A program made the position numbers and the translations under genes. A DNA stretch of 64,000 nt, from the NCBI GenBank assembly GCA_033795365.1, contig JARYGU010000008.1:170586-234585 (forward strand). The letters are read 5' to 3'. Shown piece after piece: positions 51,169 to 60,021 of this stretch; within the stretch, counting starts at the first letter, position 1; every line of letters begins with the position of its first letter. The stretch comes from JARYGU01 sp033795365. GTDB lineage: Bacteria; Pseudomonadota; Alphaproteobacteria; Rhizobiales; Rhizobiaceae. The notes below the pieces were generated by a model that was not told the origin of the DNA, searched no databases, and was given only the letters and a program-made list of their open reading frames with translations.

Positions 51169-51617
51169 CGGATCGTCTCCCCGCCCCCGAGCGTAACCCC
51201 TTGGGCCTGCAGCCGGTCGGCCACGTCCTTCGGCATATAGGTTTCGTCGTGCTTGGCAAGCACGGTGTCGGCGACGAAGACCGGGCTTCCGGGCTGGAAT
51301 GTGCCTTCCGCCACGATGCCCTGGCCCTCGCGGAAGAGGTCGGGCAGGATGCCGGTATAGGTCACCGGAACCTCGCTGATCGTGTCCGTCACCGTAAACG
51401 CGACCGTGGAGCCCTCTCCACGCTTGACCGAACCCGTCTCCACGAGGCCGCCGAGCCTTATGCGCGTGCCCGGCGGCACGTTCGCTTTCGCAAGGTCGCC
51501 CGGTACGTAGAAATAGGCGATCGACTGGCTGAAGGCGAACATGACCAGCAGCACCGCCGCAAGCAGGAAAGCCACTCCGCCGCCGATCACCGCCAGACGT
51601 TTCTGCTTGCGTGTCAT
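51165..51617 (-). CDS. ccmE: Heme chaperone CcmE/CycJ
   Basis: A 150-residue single-helix protein (VIGGGVAFLLAAVLLVMFAF near the N-terminus) with a periplasmic OB-fold. The heme-binding histidine is His123 in VLAKHDETYMP, the universal CcmE motif. ATG 51615-51617 overlaps the ccmI stop and its stop overlaps ccmF, so all four genes are coupled. Confidence 0.96.
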   Translation of the reverse strand: MTRKQKRLAVIGGGVAFLLAAVLLVMFAFSQSIAYFYVPGDLAKANVPPGTRIRLGGLVETGSVKRGEGSTVAFTVTDTISEVPVTYTGILPDLFREGQGIVAEGTFQPGSPVFVADTVLAKHDETYMPKDVADRLQAQGVTLGGGETIR

Positions 51618-52735
51618 TGCGTGCTCGCCTCCGAGATCGAAAGTTCCCTGGCGAGCGCCAGAAGTTGCCTGCCGTTGTCGCTGGAGGCGGGGAAGGTCTT
51701 GAGCGCCGTTGCCAGCGCCTCTTGCGCCTTGGGCCGCTGGTCGAGCACGACATAGGAGCGGATGATCCGCATCCATCCCTCGAAATTGTCCGGATTTTCC
51801 CTCAACTTCGCGGCAAGGTTATCGACCATCCCGGCGATCATCTGCTGGCGGTCGCCGGCGTTCATCTCTTCCGCCGCCGCCATGTCGTTCGCCGTCGGAT
51901 TGCCGGGCGCATCCGGCGAAAGTGCCGCGATGTGGCGTTCGACAAGCGGCAGCCAGGCCGCGCCTGCTGGAGATTCCTTCGCCAGCGTCTCGAAAGCCGC
52001 CTTCGCTTCCGCCGTCTTGCCCTCCTGCTCCAGTGCCAGCGCCAGGTAGAATTTCGCACGCGGATTGTCCGGCTCCAGGGCGAGCGACTGCTGAAGGTTC
52101 TGCTGCGCGTCCGAGGTCACGACGCCGTCTGCAAGCGCGATCAGCGTCTCGGCATAGCCGTCCAGCCTTGCCGATGTCGGCCCACCGGACCTTATCGCCT
52201 CGCGGAAGGCGTTGGCGGCGTCCTCGATCCGGCCGCCGCGGAAATAGATCGGCGCCAGAAGGTCCCAGCCCGCATGGTCGTCCGGATTCTGCGCAAGATG
52301 CGCCTCGGCCTTGGCGATCAGGATGTTGACGTCGTCGCCGGGATCGGCAAGGCGCGCCGCAAGCGGCTGGCCCGGAAGTCCCGGGCTGCCGGTCATGACG
52401 TAAAGACAGAGCCCCATGGCGGGCAGCAGGACGATCACGAAGGCCTGCGCGATGGCATTGCGGCCGCGTCCGGCGGCAGCGGAGCCTGGGGATTTCGCCT
52501 CTTCGGCCTTGGCCGCGATCAGCCGCCGCGCCACTTCCGCACGCGCGAGTTCCGCCTCTTCCGGCCGGATCAATCCGTTCGCCTCGTCACGCTTCAGCTC
52601 TTCCAGCTGGTCACGGTAGACCTCGGCATCGTGACTCGCCCCTCCCGCCGGCGCCTTCGGGCTGCGCAGCAGTGGCAGAAGCAGAACGGCTGCGACAGCA
52701 GCCGTGAGGAAAGCAACGGATACCCAGAAAAGCAT
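51614..52735 (-). CDS. ccmI: Cytochrome c biogenesis factor CcmI/CycH
   Basis: A 373-residue protein, first in the ccm operon. Two N-terminal helices (WVSVAFLTAAVAAVLLLPLL and AIAQAFVIVLLPAMGLCLYV) bracket a cytoplasmic loop with the family segment YRDQLEELKRDEANGLI. The periplasmic C-terminal part contains TPR-like repeats (DPGDDVNILIAKAEAHLAQN, GWDLLAPIYFRGGRIEDAA, NPRAKFYLALALEQEGKTA) that hold apocytochrome c for the lyase. The upstream 98-bp gap before the lipoprotein gene probably carries the operon promoter. Confidence 0.94.
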   Translation of the reverse strand: MLFWVSVAFLTAAVAAVLLLPLLRSPKAPAGGASHDAEVYRDQLEELKRDEANGLIRPEEAELARAEVARRLIAAKAEEAKSPGSAAAGRGRNAIAQAFVIVLLPAMGLCLYVMTGSPGLPGQPLAARLADPGDDVNILIAKAEAHLAQNPDDHAGWDLLAPIYFRGGRIEDAANAFREAIRSGGPTSARLDGYAETLIALADGVVTSDAQQNLQQSLALEPDNPRAKFYLALALEQEGKTAEAKAAFETLAKESPAGAAWLPLVERHIAALSPDAPGNPTANDMAAAEEMNAGDRQQMIAGMVDNLAAKLRENPDNFEGWMRIIRSYVVLDQRPKAQEALATALKTFPASSDNGRQLLALARELSISEASTQ

Positions 52736-52833
52736 GCGCGTCTAAATACTGGAACGGCATGACTTTTCCAATTCCAAAACCGCCACTGACGGAAATTTGA
52801 GGCGTTTCGCCGCAAGCCGTCCGGCGGGTTCGG

Positions 52834-53277
52834 TCAGCTCAGCGGCGTCCAGGTGCCGTCGTCGTTGCGGCAGGCGGCGCCCCGGCTCACGGTCTCGCGG
52901 CTGCCGGCCGTCACGGTATGGCTGTATTGGCGGCAATTCTGCGAACCGACCTGGTAGGGTGCGGCGGCGACCACCGAACCCTTGACGCCGCGCCCTTCCC
53001 AGACGACGGGCTGCCCGCCGGGAGCGGCTTCCAGGGCCCGGTATTCGGCCTCGAGCGCGCGCTGCCGGTCGGCGGAGGAAAGGGAAGCGGCGGTGTTGCG
53101 GCTGATGAGCCCGCCCTGCAGCGAGGAGATGTAGCGCCCGGCGCCTGCGGGCTCGGAACCGGAGGAGAAAAGCCCGCTCCCGGAGGTTTGCGGCTTGCTG
53201 CCCGAATTCGTCCCGCAGCCGGAAAGCACCGTCAGGACCAGAAACGGGAAAAAGGCATTGCGGAAATTCGTCTTCAT
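52834..53277 (-). CDS. 17-kDa surface antigen-type outer membrane lipoprotein
   Basis: A 147-residue lipoprotein: signal with lipobox LSGC and Cys21, a serine/glycine-rich linker, then the RT0821-like (17 kDa antigen 2) domain with QRALEAEYRALEAAPGGQPV, YQVGSQNCRQYSHTV and RGAACRNDDGTWTPL. Two cysteines may form a disulfide. Such proteins sit in the outer membrane of Rhizobiales; the exact role is unknown. ATG 53275-53277 is the only start giving a lipoprotein signal. It lies between feuQ and ccmI in the same direction. Confidence 0.82.
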   Translation of the reverse strand: MKTNFRNAFFPFLVLTVLSGCGTNSGSKPQTSGSGLFSSGSEPAGAGRYISSLQGGLISRNTAASLSSADRQRALEAEYRALEAAPGGQPVVWEGRGVKGSVVAAAPYQVGSQNCRQYSHTVTAGSRETVSRGAACRNDDGTWTPLS

Positions 53278-53362
53278 CCGGCGGACCGTCTCGCTAGGCT
53301 TGTTTTTCGCTGTGCAACCAAAGACATCACAGGGGCTTTTCCTTTTTGCATTGTCCGCTCCC

Positions 53363-54787
53363 TCAGGCAACATCCTTTGTCACCGCCGGCAGCACGATGG
53401 TTGCGAGCAATCCGCCGGTCGAACCGCGCGACAGCCGGAACGTCCCCTGGTATTCGGAGGCGATCTCGCTGACGATCGAAAGGCCGAGCCCGGTTCCGGG
53501 CTTGCTCTCGTCCAGCCTCTTGCCGCGCTTCATCGCCTCGCGGATCTCGTCGGGATCGAGTCCCGGCCCGTCGTCCTCCACCTCGACGACCACCCAGTTG
53601 CGCCGCCCCGCATCGCTGCCGGCAGCGTCGGGAGAAGCCAGGCGCGCTCTTATCGCGATGGTGTCCTCCGCATAGCGCGCCGCGTTGTCGAGCAGGTTGC
53701 CCACGATCTCCTCGAGATCCTGCTGCTCCATCGCCAGCATCAGATCGGCCGGTTCCACCGTCAGGGGAAAATGCTTGTCGGGATTGAGGCGCCGCATCAC
53801 GCGCACCAGCCGTTCGAGCGTCGGCAGCGCGTCGGTGCGCGCCAGCACGGATTCACGCTGCGCGGCGATGCGGGCGCGGTTGAGATAGGATTGCACCTGC
53901 CCCTGCATCGCCTCGGCCTGCGTCTTTACGAGCTCTCCATGCGGCGCTTCGAGGACGCGCGATTCGTTCAGAAGCACCGCGATCGGCGTCTTCAGCGAAT
54001 GGGCGAGATTGCCCACCTGCATGCGCGCCCGCTCGATGATGCGCCGGTTGCTGTCGATCAGTGCGTTGACTTCGCTCGCCAGGGGCTGGATTTCCCTCGG
54101 GAAATCGCCGGCGAGCCTCTCGCTGTCTCCGGCGCGGATCTTTTCCAGCGCCTGACGGGCATGGTCCAGCGGCTTGAGGCCGATCAGGATCGCCACCGCG
54201 TTCAGCGAAAGACTGCCGACGCCGAAGCCCATCAGGGCGAGGAAGAGGCTGCGGGAGAAATCGTTGATGTCGTCTTCCAGCACGTTGCGATTGCCGACGA
54301 CGCGGAAGCGCGCGGTGCGTCCCTCCTCGTCGAGCACCACCTCGGTCTCCACCACCTCGACGTCGTTGCCGAAGCTGTCGCGGGTGGTGTAGTAGCGCTC
54401 GTAGCGCGTATCGAAGGGAATGGCGTCCGTGCTCGGGATGGGAACGCTGCCGGAGCCGAGGGAGCTGGAGGAAAGCGGCTGCGTCTGGAAATTGTCGCCG
54501 ATCGGCTCGACGATCCAGTACCAGCCGGTCTGGGGCTGCGAAAAGCGCAGGTCTCCGAGCTGGGGCGTGCCGGAAAGCGTGACGGTATCCTCGGCCGAGG
54601 CCGACACCGTGTTGATGACGTTGTAGAGCTGCGCGCGCAGGAGATCGCGAAAGCTTTTCTCCGCGCTCTGGCGGTAGAGCGTCGATATCACCACCGCGAT
54701 GACCAGCAGCGCCACCACCGACCAGAGCGTGGCGAGAAGCAGCACGCGGAATGTAAGGGAGCGGGGGCTCTTGCCTTTATCTGCCAT
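53363..54787 (-). CDS. feuQ: Sensor histidine kinase FeuQ (PhoQ-like)
   Basis: A 474-residue kinase: helix LLLATLWSVVALLVIAVVIS, periplasmic sensor of about 140 residues, second helix ALMGFGVGSLSLNAVAILIG, HAMP-like linker, HisKA with NLAHSLKTPIAVLLNESRVL and HATPase ending GTGLGLSIVSEIASEYQG. It overlaps feuP by 11 nt. In Sinorhizobium FeuP/FeuQ control cyclic beta-glucan export and related envelope genes under low osmolarity, and FeuQ is held in check by FeuN, which is also present here. The assignment rests on FeuP similarity and the N-P-Q order. Confidence 0.85.
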   Translation of the reverse strand: MADKGKSPRSLTFRVLLLATLWSVVALLVIAVVISTLYRQSAEKSFRDLLRAQLYNVINTVSASAEDTVTLSGTPQLGDLRFSQPQTGWYWIVEPIGDNFQTQPLSSSSLGSGSVPIPSTDAIPFDTRYERYYTTRDSFGNDVEVVETEVVLDEEGRTARFRVVGNRNVLEDDINDFSRSLFLALMGFGVGSLSLNAVAILIGLKPLDHARQALEKIRAGDSERLAGDFPREIQPLASEVNALIDSNRRIIERARMQVGNLAHSLKTPIAVLLNESRVLEAPHGELVKTQAEAMQGQVQSYLNRARIAAQRESVLARTDALPTLERLVRVMRRLNPDKHFPLTVEPADLMLAMEQQDLEEIVGNLLDNAARYAEDTIAIRARLASPDAAGSDAGRRNWVVVEVEDDGPGLDPDEIREAMKRGKRLDESKPGTGLGLSIVSEIASEYQGTFRLSRGSTGGLLATIVLPAVTKDVA

Positions 54788-55448
54788 CGGAGGGGGCTTG
54801 CATGCGGTAGCCGAGACCGCGCACCGTCTCGATCAGATCGACGCCGATCTTCTTGCGCAGCCGTCCGACGAAGACTTCGATCGTGTTGGAATCGCGGTCG
54901 AAATCCTGATCGTACATATGCTCCACCAGTTCCGTGCGCGAAACCACCTGGCCCATATGGTGCATCAGGTAGGAAAGCAGCCGGTATTCGTGCGAAGTCA
55001 GCTTGAGCTGCACGCCGTTGACCATCGCCTTCGAGCCCTTCGTGTCGAGCCGCACCGGCCCGCAGACGATCTCCGAGCTGGCATGTCCGGCCGCCCGGCG
55101 GATCAGCGCGCGGATACGGGCGAGCACCTCCTCGACATGGAAGGGCTTTGCGACATAGTCGTCGGCTCCGGCGTCGATGCCGGCGACCTTGTCGCTCCAG
55201 CGGTCGCGTGCCGTCAGGATCAGGACCGGCATCGTCTTGCCGTCGCCCCGCCATTTCTCCAGCACCGTGATGCCGTCCATCTCCGGCAGGCCGATGTCGA
55301 GAATGATCGCATCATAGGGCTCGCCGTCGCCGAGATAGTGCCCTTCTTCCCCGTCGAAGGCCTGGTCGACGACATAGCCGGCCTCCTTCAGCGCATCGGC
55401 CAGTTGCCGGTTCAGGTTGACGTCGTCTTCGACTACCAGGATTCGCAT
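54777..55448 (-). CDS. feuP: Response regulator FeuP (PhoP-like)
   Basis: A 223-residue OmpR/PhoP-family regulator: MRILVVEDDVNLNRQLADAL, phospho-acceptor Asp in DAIILDIGLPEMDGITVLEK, KP switch in YVAKPFHVEEVLARI, and the winged helix LTSHEYRLLSYLMHHMGQVV with recognition helix RDSNTIEVFVGRLRKKIG. Length and sequence character match rhizobial FeuP. It lies 58 bp after feuN and overlaps feuQ, forming feuN-feuP-feuQ. Confidence 0.9.
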   Translation of the reverse strand: MRILVVEDDVNLNRQLADALKEAGYVVDQAFDGEEGHYLGDGEPYDAIILDIGLPEMDGITVLEKWRGDGKTMPVLILTARDRWSDKVAGIDAGADDYVAKPFHVEEVLARIRALIRRAAGHASSEIVCGPVRLDTKGSKAMVNGVQLKLTSHEYRLLSYLMHHMGQVVSRTELVEHMYDQDFDRDSNTIEVFVGRLRKKIGVDLIETVRGLGYRMQAPSDGR

Positions 55449-55506
55449 ATCGTATCTTGCCTTGCCCCATTCCCGCGAAGGCCCGCCGGGCGGGCCGTTC
55501 GCGGCC

Positions 55507-55758
55507 CTACATCGGCACCCGAACCGTCATCTTGCGCGGACGCGCATTGCCCTTGCCGGGCACCAGCACGGTGACGACGCAGACGCCGTTCTTCGGCTGC
55601 GCGGAAAGCAGCTCGCCCCCCGTCTCGGCAACGACCTGGCGGGCGGCGGCGCTGCAGTCATCGGCAACGAGCAGCACGTCCGGAACCCGATCCGTCGAAA
55701 CGGGAGCGGACAGAGCCATGCCCGCTGCGACGGCGGTTATGATGAGTGGCGAAGCCAT
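55507..55758 (-). CDS. feuN: Small periplasmic modulator FeuN
   Basis: An 83-residue exported protein with a short signal (LIITAVAAGMALSA), a compact domain with two cysteines (Cys35, Cys60) that may pair, and a basic end GKGNARPRKMTVRVPM. It is the first gene before feuP-feuQ. In Sinorhizobium the corresponding small periplasmic protein FeuN restrains FeuQ signalling; the match is by position, size and export signal. A longer in-frame extension upstream would destroy the signal peptide. A TGAATG direct repeat lies about 55 bp before its start. Confidence 0.75.
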   Translation of the reverse strand: MASPLIITAVAAGMALSAPVSTDRVPDVLLVADDCSAAARQVVAETGGELLSAQPKNGVCVVTVLVPGKGNARPRKMTVRVPM

Positions 55759-55813
55759 GTGCACACTTTCAATAGGCGGATCAACTTGACCCGAAGAATT
55801 ACCCGATCCTCGC

Positions 55814-55830
55814 TGAATGGCAAATGAATG
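55814..55830 (-). promoter_or_regulatory. Direct-repeat response-regulator site candidate upstream of feuN
   Basis: TGAATG-N5-TGAATG on the + strand (CATTCA-N5-CATTCA towards feuN), repeats 11 bp apart. OmpR/PhoP-type dimers bind such one-turn direct repeats, so FeuP autoregulation is plausible. Confidence 0.4.
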
Positions 55831-55944
55831 TGGGCTGTTTTTGCGCTTTGTACGAGCGGTGAGCGGCCGGTCGGTCCGGCCGGCCGAATGCCGTAGCATC
55901 CTGCTCCGCCTTGCGGTAGCCTTGCGCCGCCGCGTCCGGCGGGT

Positions 55945-56154
55945 TCACCGAAGGGTGCGCCGTGCGCCGATCCGTCCGACGATCGCGAGAATGCCGCCGA
56001 GAGCCGCCACCAAGGCGGCGATGTCGTCGGCGAGCCCGGCCTGCTCCGCGCCGCTGATTTCCACGCCCGCCAAATTCGCGCAGGAAGCGAAAACCGCCAC
56101 CAGCGCACCCCATATCGTCCTTGACCGGTACCACGCCTTTCCGTCTTCCATCAT
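55945..56154 (-). CDS. Small membrane protein at the end of the GTA operon (holin-like)
   Basis: A 69-residue protein: MMEDGKAWYRSRTIWGALVA starts a first hydrophobic segment, then a small loop (LAGVEISGAEQ), a second helix DIAALVAALGGILAIVGRIG and the basic tail ARRTLR. This topology fits phage holins or the small membrane proteins that follow GTA gene 15. AGGAGAGGG precedes the double ATG at 56149-56154. It lies 16 nt after the gp15 gene in the same direction and is probably co-transcribed with it. Confidence 0.65.
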   Translation of the reverse strand: MMEDGKAWYRSRTIWGALVAVFASCANLAGVEISGAEQAGLADDIAALVAALGGILAIVGRIGARRTLR

Positions 56155-56170
56155 CCCTCTCCTTTCAAGA

Positions 56171-59100
56171 TCAGAGCGTTGCAAGTGCCTGTGCCGCGAT
56201 GCCGAGCGGCACGAATGTTCCCTTCTGGCGGACGCGGAAACCGATCGACGTGCGGAGCTCGCCGAAATCGGCAAGCTCGTCGGCTGCCGCATAGTCGTAT
56301 TGCGCCTCAACCGTCTCGACCGCGCGCATGACCGTCTCGCCGGACAGGATCTCCAGCCGGTAGCCTTCCGCCGCCTCGTCGAGCGGGATGTCGGCGGCAA
56401 GCCAGCCGTCCGCATTGATGCGGCCGCGCCGCACCCAGCGGAAACGGATATCCCCGCCTTCGAGCCGCCGCGCATCGAGATGGACAGGGGAGAGCGGCGT
56501 CAGCGCGCGAAGCCCTCCGGCAAAGCGCACGGGTCCGGCGAGCGCGCCGGCGACGCCGACCGGCTCGGCGATCCAGTTCGCCGCCCGTCCCGCCGCATCG
56601 CCGGCAAGGCCGAGCGGCCGGGCCGCCGCATCGAGCGCGACGACGGCCGCGCCCGCCGGATGTCCTGCCGCCATCGTATCCTCGCTGCCCGCCAGCCCGC
56701 GAAGAAGGCCCGTCAGGCGCCAGCGCCCGGCCGAAATCTCCTCGGCCTCGAGAAAGCTCAGGATTTCCCAGCCGCCGTCCGCGCCGGCGACCGCCAGGCG
56801 ATTCGTCCCGTCCAGGACGGCCAGCCGGTCGACGGAAGAAAAGCCGCCGTAAAAGAGGTCCGCCACCAAGGCATTGGCCTGGTCGAAACGGCCTGACACG
56901 CCCGGCAAAAGCGGCTCGGCGAGCCGTCCCGTCCTTGCCGGCCTGTCGAGCCTCAGGCGGATCCGGTATCCCTCCGTTCCCGATGAGGAGGAAAGCACGA
57001 TCGGCCGCCAGGGCCTTGCGTGGGCTGCGACGCGCGCGAAATCCTCCGCCGCTCCCGCCTCGAATGAGGGCAGGTCCATGAAATGGAGGTCGGGCATGAA
57101 AGCTTCAGCGGCCCCGCCGGAGGCAGGCAGCCGCTCCGCGCTTTCCGGCTGCGGTCCCGCCGCCTCGCCCCCGGCGAAACCGCGCGCCTCCACCTCCCTC
57201 ACGTCGCCGTCGAGGATCCGCGTCACCAGGAAGCGGCCTTCCGGCCCGCCGGCGAGGCGCACCGCGTCTCCCGGCCCAAGCGCGATGTCGTTCGGCGGCA
57301 GGCGGAAGGATAGCCGCCTCTGCCCCATGCGATGATCCCTCAGCGCCGCTTCGCTCGCCGCGCTTGCCGCGCCCTCGTGCAGGACGCCCGGCAGGGACAG
57401 TCTCAGGACCCGGTCGTTCTCCGGCGCCATGCGTCTCGAACGTGCGCTCCGGCGCGCGTAATCGCCGGTGTCGGAGAAATGGTCGAGCACGGCTTCGCCC
57501 GCAAGTTCGCTGGCATGGCCGCGCGTTTCCTCGAAGGCCGCCTCCTCCGCCCGTTCCGCGAGCACCGCGATCTCGGCGGCAGGACGCGCCGCGCGCATGC
57601 GCGAGCGGAAGACGAGCGTTCCACCCTCCTCGACGGCGTCGACCTGCAGCGCCGCCATCAGCGGCTCCAGCAGGCTGCGCGCCGATCCCTGCTCGGCCTT
57701 GACGAAGCCGGAAAGGTCGCCGCCGACGCCGGAGACGTCGAAATCCCGAAAACCGTGATCCTTCAGGATCGCCGCGATCACGTCGGCCGCCGTTCCCGCG
57801 CCGAGCCGGCCGTTCAGCCAGTGCCCGCGCTGCCAGTTGCCGCCGTCGGACCAGAGCGCGCGGTTTTCGGGAAAGGCCGGATAGGGCCGCGCGTCCCAGG
57901 TCCAGAGAAAGATGTGGGCGGGATCGACCATGCCCGCCGGCGCGTCCCCGTCCTGCCACCAGCCGTGATGGGCGTCGAGGAAACGCCGCTGCATCGCGTC
58001 GGCGCGTCCGCCGCCGGAATGGTAGGGCAGCGCGTTCTCCGCGCTTTTCGGATCGACGAAGACGTTCGGCTGGTTCGCGCCCTTGTCGACCGCCGGGCAT
58101 CCGAGCTCGGTGAACCAGATCGGCTTCGAGCGCGGCATCCAGGCCGTCGGCTCCTGCGCCTCTCCGGCCGCGCTGCGCTCGTAATGCCGGTTCGACCACC
58201 AGCCCTGAAGGTCCTTGTAGCGATAGACCCAGGGCTTGCCCGCAAGCCCGTCGGTGATCGGCGTCCGAAGCCTTGCCGCCCGGTCCGCCGCGCTCGCATA
58301 ATACCAGTCGAAGCCCTCGCCGCCCGTCACCATGGCGCGCATCGCGTCGCGGTCCTCCGCATGGCCGAATCCGTCCGGATTGCCGTTCAGCGTGTCCGTA
58401 TCGCGCCAGTCGGCGAGCGGCATGTAGTTGTCGATGCCGACGGCGTCGATTTCCGGCAGCGCCCAGAGCGGATCGAGGTTGAAATGCACCTCGCCGCTGC
58501 CGTCCGGCGGCTGGCGGCCGAAATATTCGCTCCAGTCCGCCGCATAGGTGAGCTTCGTCTCTGCCCCGAGGATGGCGCGCGCGTCCCGCGCGAGGTCGCA
58601 GAGCGCGGCGACGAAGGGAAACGCCCCGTTTTCGTCGCGCACGGAAGTCAGCCCGCGCATCTCCGAGCCGATGATGAAGCCGTCGACGCCGCCCGCCGCC
58701 TTCGCGAGCAGCGCATAGTGCAGCACCATGCGCCGGTATCCCTCCTCGCCGGAAGGTCCGGCGACGGACGTGCCGGAAATGTCGAAGTCGCCTTGCTGCG
58801 CGGCGCCGGCGAAGGCCTGGACCTGCATGCGCGCGAGCGCCGTCCCGTCCGCGCTTCCGGGCCGGCCTGCCGCCGGATGGCAGGTGATCCTGCCGCGCCA
58901 GGGATAGGCCGCCTGCCGGACGCCTCCATAGGGATCGGGCAATCCGTTGTCCGCCGGCACGTCCATCATGACGAAGGGGTAGAGGAAGACCTCCATCCCC
59001 CTCGCCTTCAGGTCGGCGATGGCCGCGACCACGCTGGCGTCGGAAGGCGTGCCGCCATAGGCGGGGCCGCCGCCGCTCGCGCTCACGCGGCGGGCCTGCC

Positions 59101-60019
59101 CGCGCGAAATCCCGCTCACTCTCCAGGGGCGGCTCTCGTCGCGGCGCGAGGAAACCTCCACGCCCGGCACGATGCGGCAGTGGCCGGCCCTCAGATCCGT
59201 CCCGAACCAGGAGACGACGAGGCCAACCCGTTTCAGGTTGGGGCAGAGCGCCTGCAGCTCGTCGATTGAGGCCTCCCAGTCGCTCGCCGCCGTCGCCGTG
59301 TTGCGGTTGATGTTGCGGCCCGATCCGTCGCCCGTCTTTTCCGTCACGCGCCGCGGATCGTAGCCGTGCTCGCTTGCTCCCGGAATGATCGTCACGGCCC
59401 TGATGCGGCTTTCGAGCGCGCCGACCGGACGCATCACCTCGAATTGCAGAACCGGGATGCGGTTGCCGAAACGGTCGAGCGGCAGCCGCTCGAACACCGC
59501 ATAGGCAAGCCCGCGATAGGCCGGTGCGTTGCCGACCCCCTGCTTCGCCTCGATCAGCGGGTCCGCCGGCTGGTCCGCCTCGCCGCGATGCACCCGCATC
59601 TCGATCCCGGTCAGATCGAGCTCCCGCCCGTCCGCCCATACGCGCCTGACGCCGGCGATCGGCCCTTCGCATATGCCGACCGCGATATTGCCGAAATAGC
59701 TGAAGGTCTCGACGCGCGGCCCGGTCGCCTTGCCGCCGGAACGCTCCACCGTCACCTCCTCCTCGAAGCGCGTCGCCCAGATCAGCGTACCGCCGACGCG
59801 CGCCGTCCCGTAGACGCGGCTGATCGCCGTGCCCTCCTCGGCGCCCGGAATGCGCGCATCCTGCAGCCGCGCGCCTGTTATCGTCGTCATGCCGCTGATG
59901 ATCGAGCGGTCGACCACCGAGCCTGCGAGCGCGCCCGCCGCCCGCCCGATGATCGCGCCGACGGGACCGAAGACGCCGCCGAGCGCAGCCCCGGCAGCCT
60001 GAAGAAGAAGTGTCGCCAT
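56171..60019 (-). CDS. GTA gp15-like baseplate/host-specificity protein with GTA TIM-barrel domain
   Basis: A 1282-residue tail protein similar in length to Rhodobacter GTA gp15. The N-terminus MATLLLQAAGAALGGVFGPV is a glycine/alanine-rich hydrophobic segment. A TIM-barrel glycoside-hydrolase-like region lies in the middle (LKARGMEVFLYPFVMMDVPA, LPEIDAVGIDNYMPLADWRD, WFTELGCPAVDKGANQPNVF), followed by the phage-tail (phage_tail_3-like) region with VVALDAAARPLGLAGD and a conserved C-terminus on receptor-facing domains. It would form the megatron/tail fibre hub that touches the recipient cell. It starts 2 nt after the gp14 stop. Confidence 0.9.
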   Translation of the reverse strand: MATLLLQAAGAALGGVFGPVGAIIGRAAGALAGSVVDRSIISGMTTITGARLQDARIPGAEEGTAISRVYGTARVGGTLIWATRFEEEVTVERSGGKATGPRVETFSYFGNIAVGICEGPIAGVRRVWADGRELDLTGIEMRVHRGEADQPADPLIEAKQGVGNAPAYRGLAYAVFERLPLDRFGNRIPVLQFEVMRPVGALESRIRAVTIIPGASEHGYDPRRVTEKTGDGSGRNINRNTATAASDWEASIDELQALCPNLKRVGLVVSWFGTDLRAGHCRIVPGVEVSSRRDESRPWRVSGISRGQARRVSASGGGPAYGGTPSDASVVAAIADLKARGMEVFLYPFVMMDVPADNGLPDPYGGVRQAAYPWRGRITCHPAAGRPGSADGTALARMQVQAFAGAAQQGDFDISGTSVAGPSGEEGYRRMVLHYALLAKAAGGVDGFIIGSEMRGLTSVRDENGAFPFVAALCDLARDARAILGAETKLTYAADWSEYFGRQPPDGSGEVHFNLDPLWALPEIDAVGIDNYMPLADWRDTDTLNGNPDGFGHAEDRDAMRAMVTGGEGFDWYYASAADRAARLRTPITDGLAGKPWVYRYKDLQGWWSNRHYERSAAGEAQEPTAWMPRSKPIWFTELGCPAVDKGANQPNVFVDPKSAENALPYHSGGGRADAMQRRFLDAHHGWWQDGDAPAGMVDPAHIFLWTWDARPYPAFPENRALWSDGGNWQRGHWLNGRLGAGTAADVIAAILKDHGFRDFDVSGVGGDLSGFVKAEQGSARSLLEPLMAALQVDAVEEGGTLVFRSRMRAARPAAEIAVLAERAEEAAFEETRGHASELAGEAVLDHFSDTGDYARRSARSRRMAPENDRVLRLSLPGVLHEGAASAASEAALRDHRMGQRRLSFRLPPNDIALGPGDAVRLAGGPEGRFLVTRILDGDVREVEARGFAGGEAAGPQPESAERLPASGGAAEAFMPDLHFMDLPSFEAGAAEDFARVAAHARPWRPIVLSSSSGTEGYRIRLRLDRPARTGRLAEPLLPGVSGRFDQANALVADLFYGGFSSVDRLAVLDGTNRLAVAGADGGWEILSFLEAEEISAGRWRLTGLLRGLAGSEDTMAAGHPAGAAVVALDAAARPLGLAGDAAGRAANWIAEPVGVAGALAGPVRFAGGLRALTPLSPVHLDARRLEGGDIRFRWVRRGRINADGWLAADIPLDEAAEGYRLEILSGETVMRAVETVEAQYDYAAADELADFGELRTSIGFRVRQKGTFVPLGIAAQALATL

Positions 60020-60021
60020 GG

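Noticed and set aside
57332..59269. A 645-codon open frame on the + strand opposite the GTA gp15 gene
   Set aside because: Low-complexity Arg/Ala/Asp composition and no motif; the opposite strand encodes a well-matched GTA protein.
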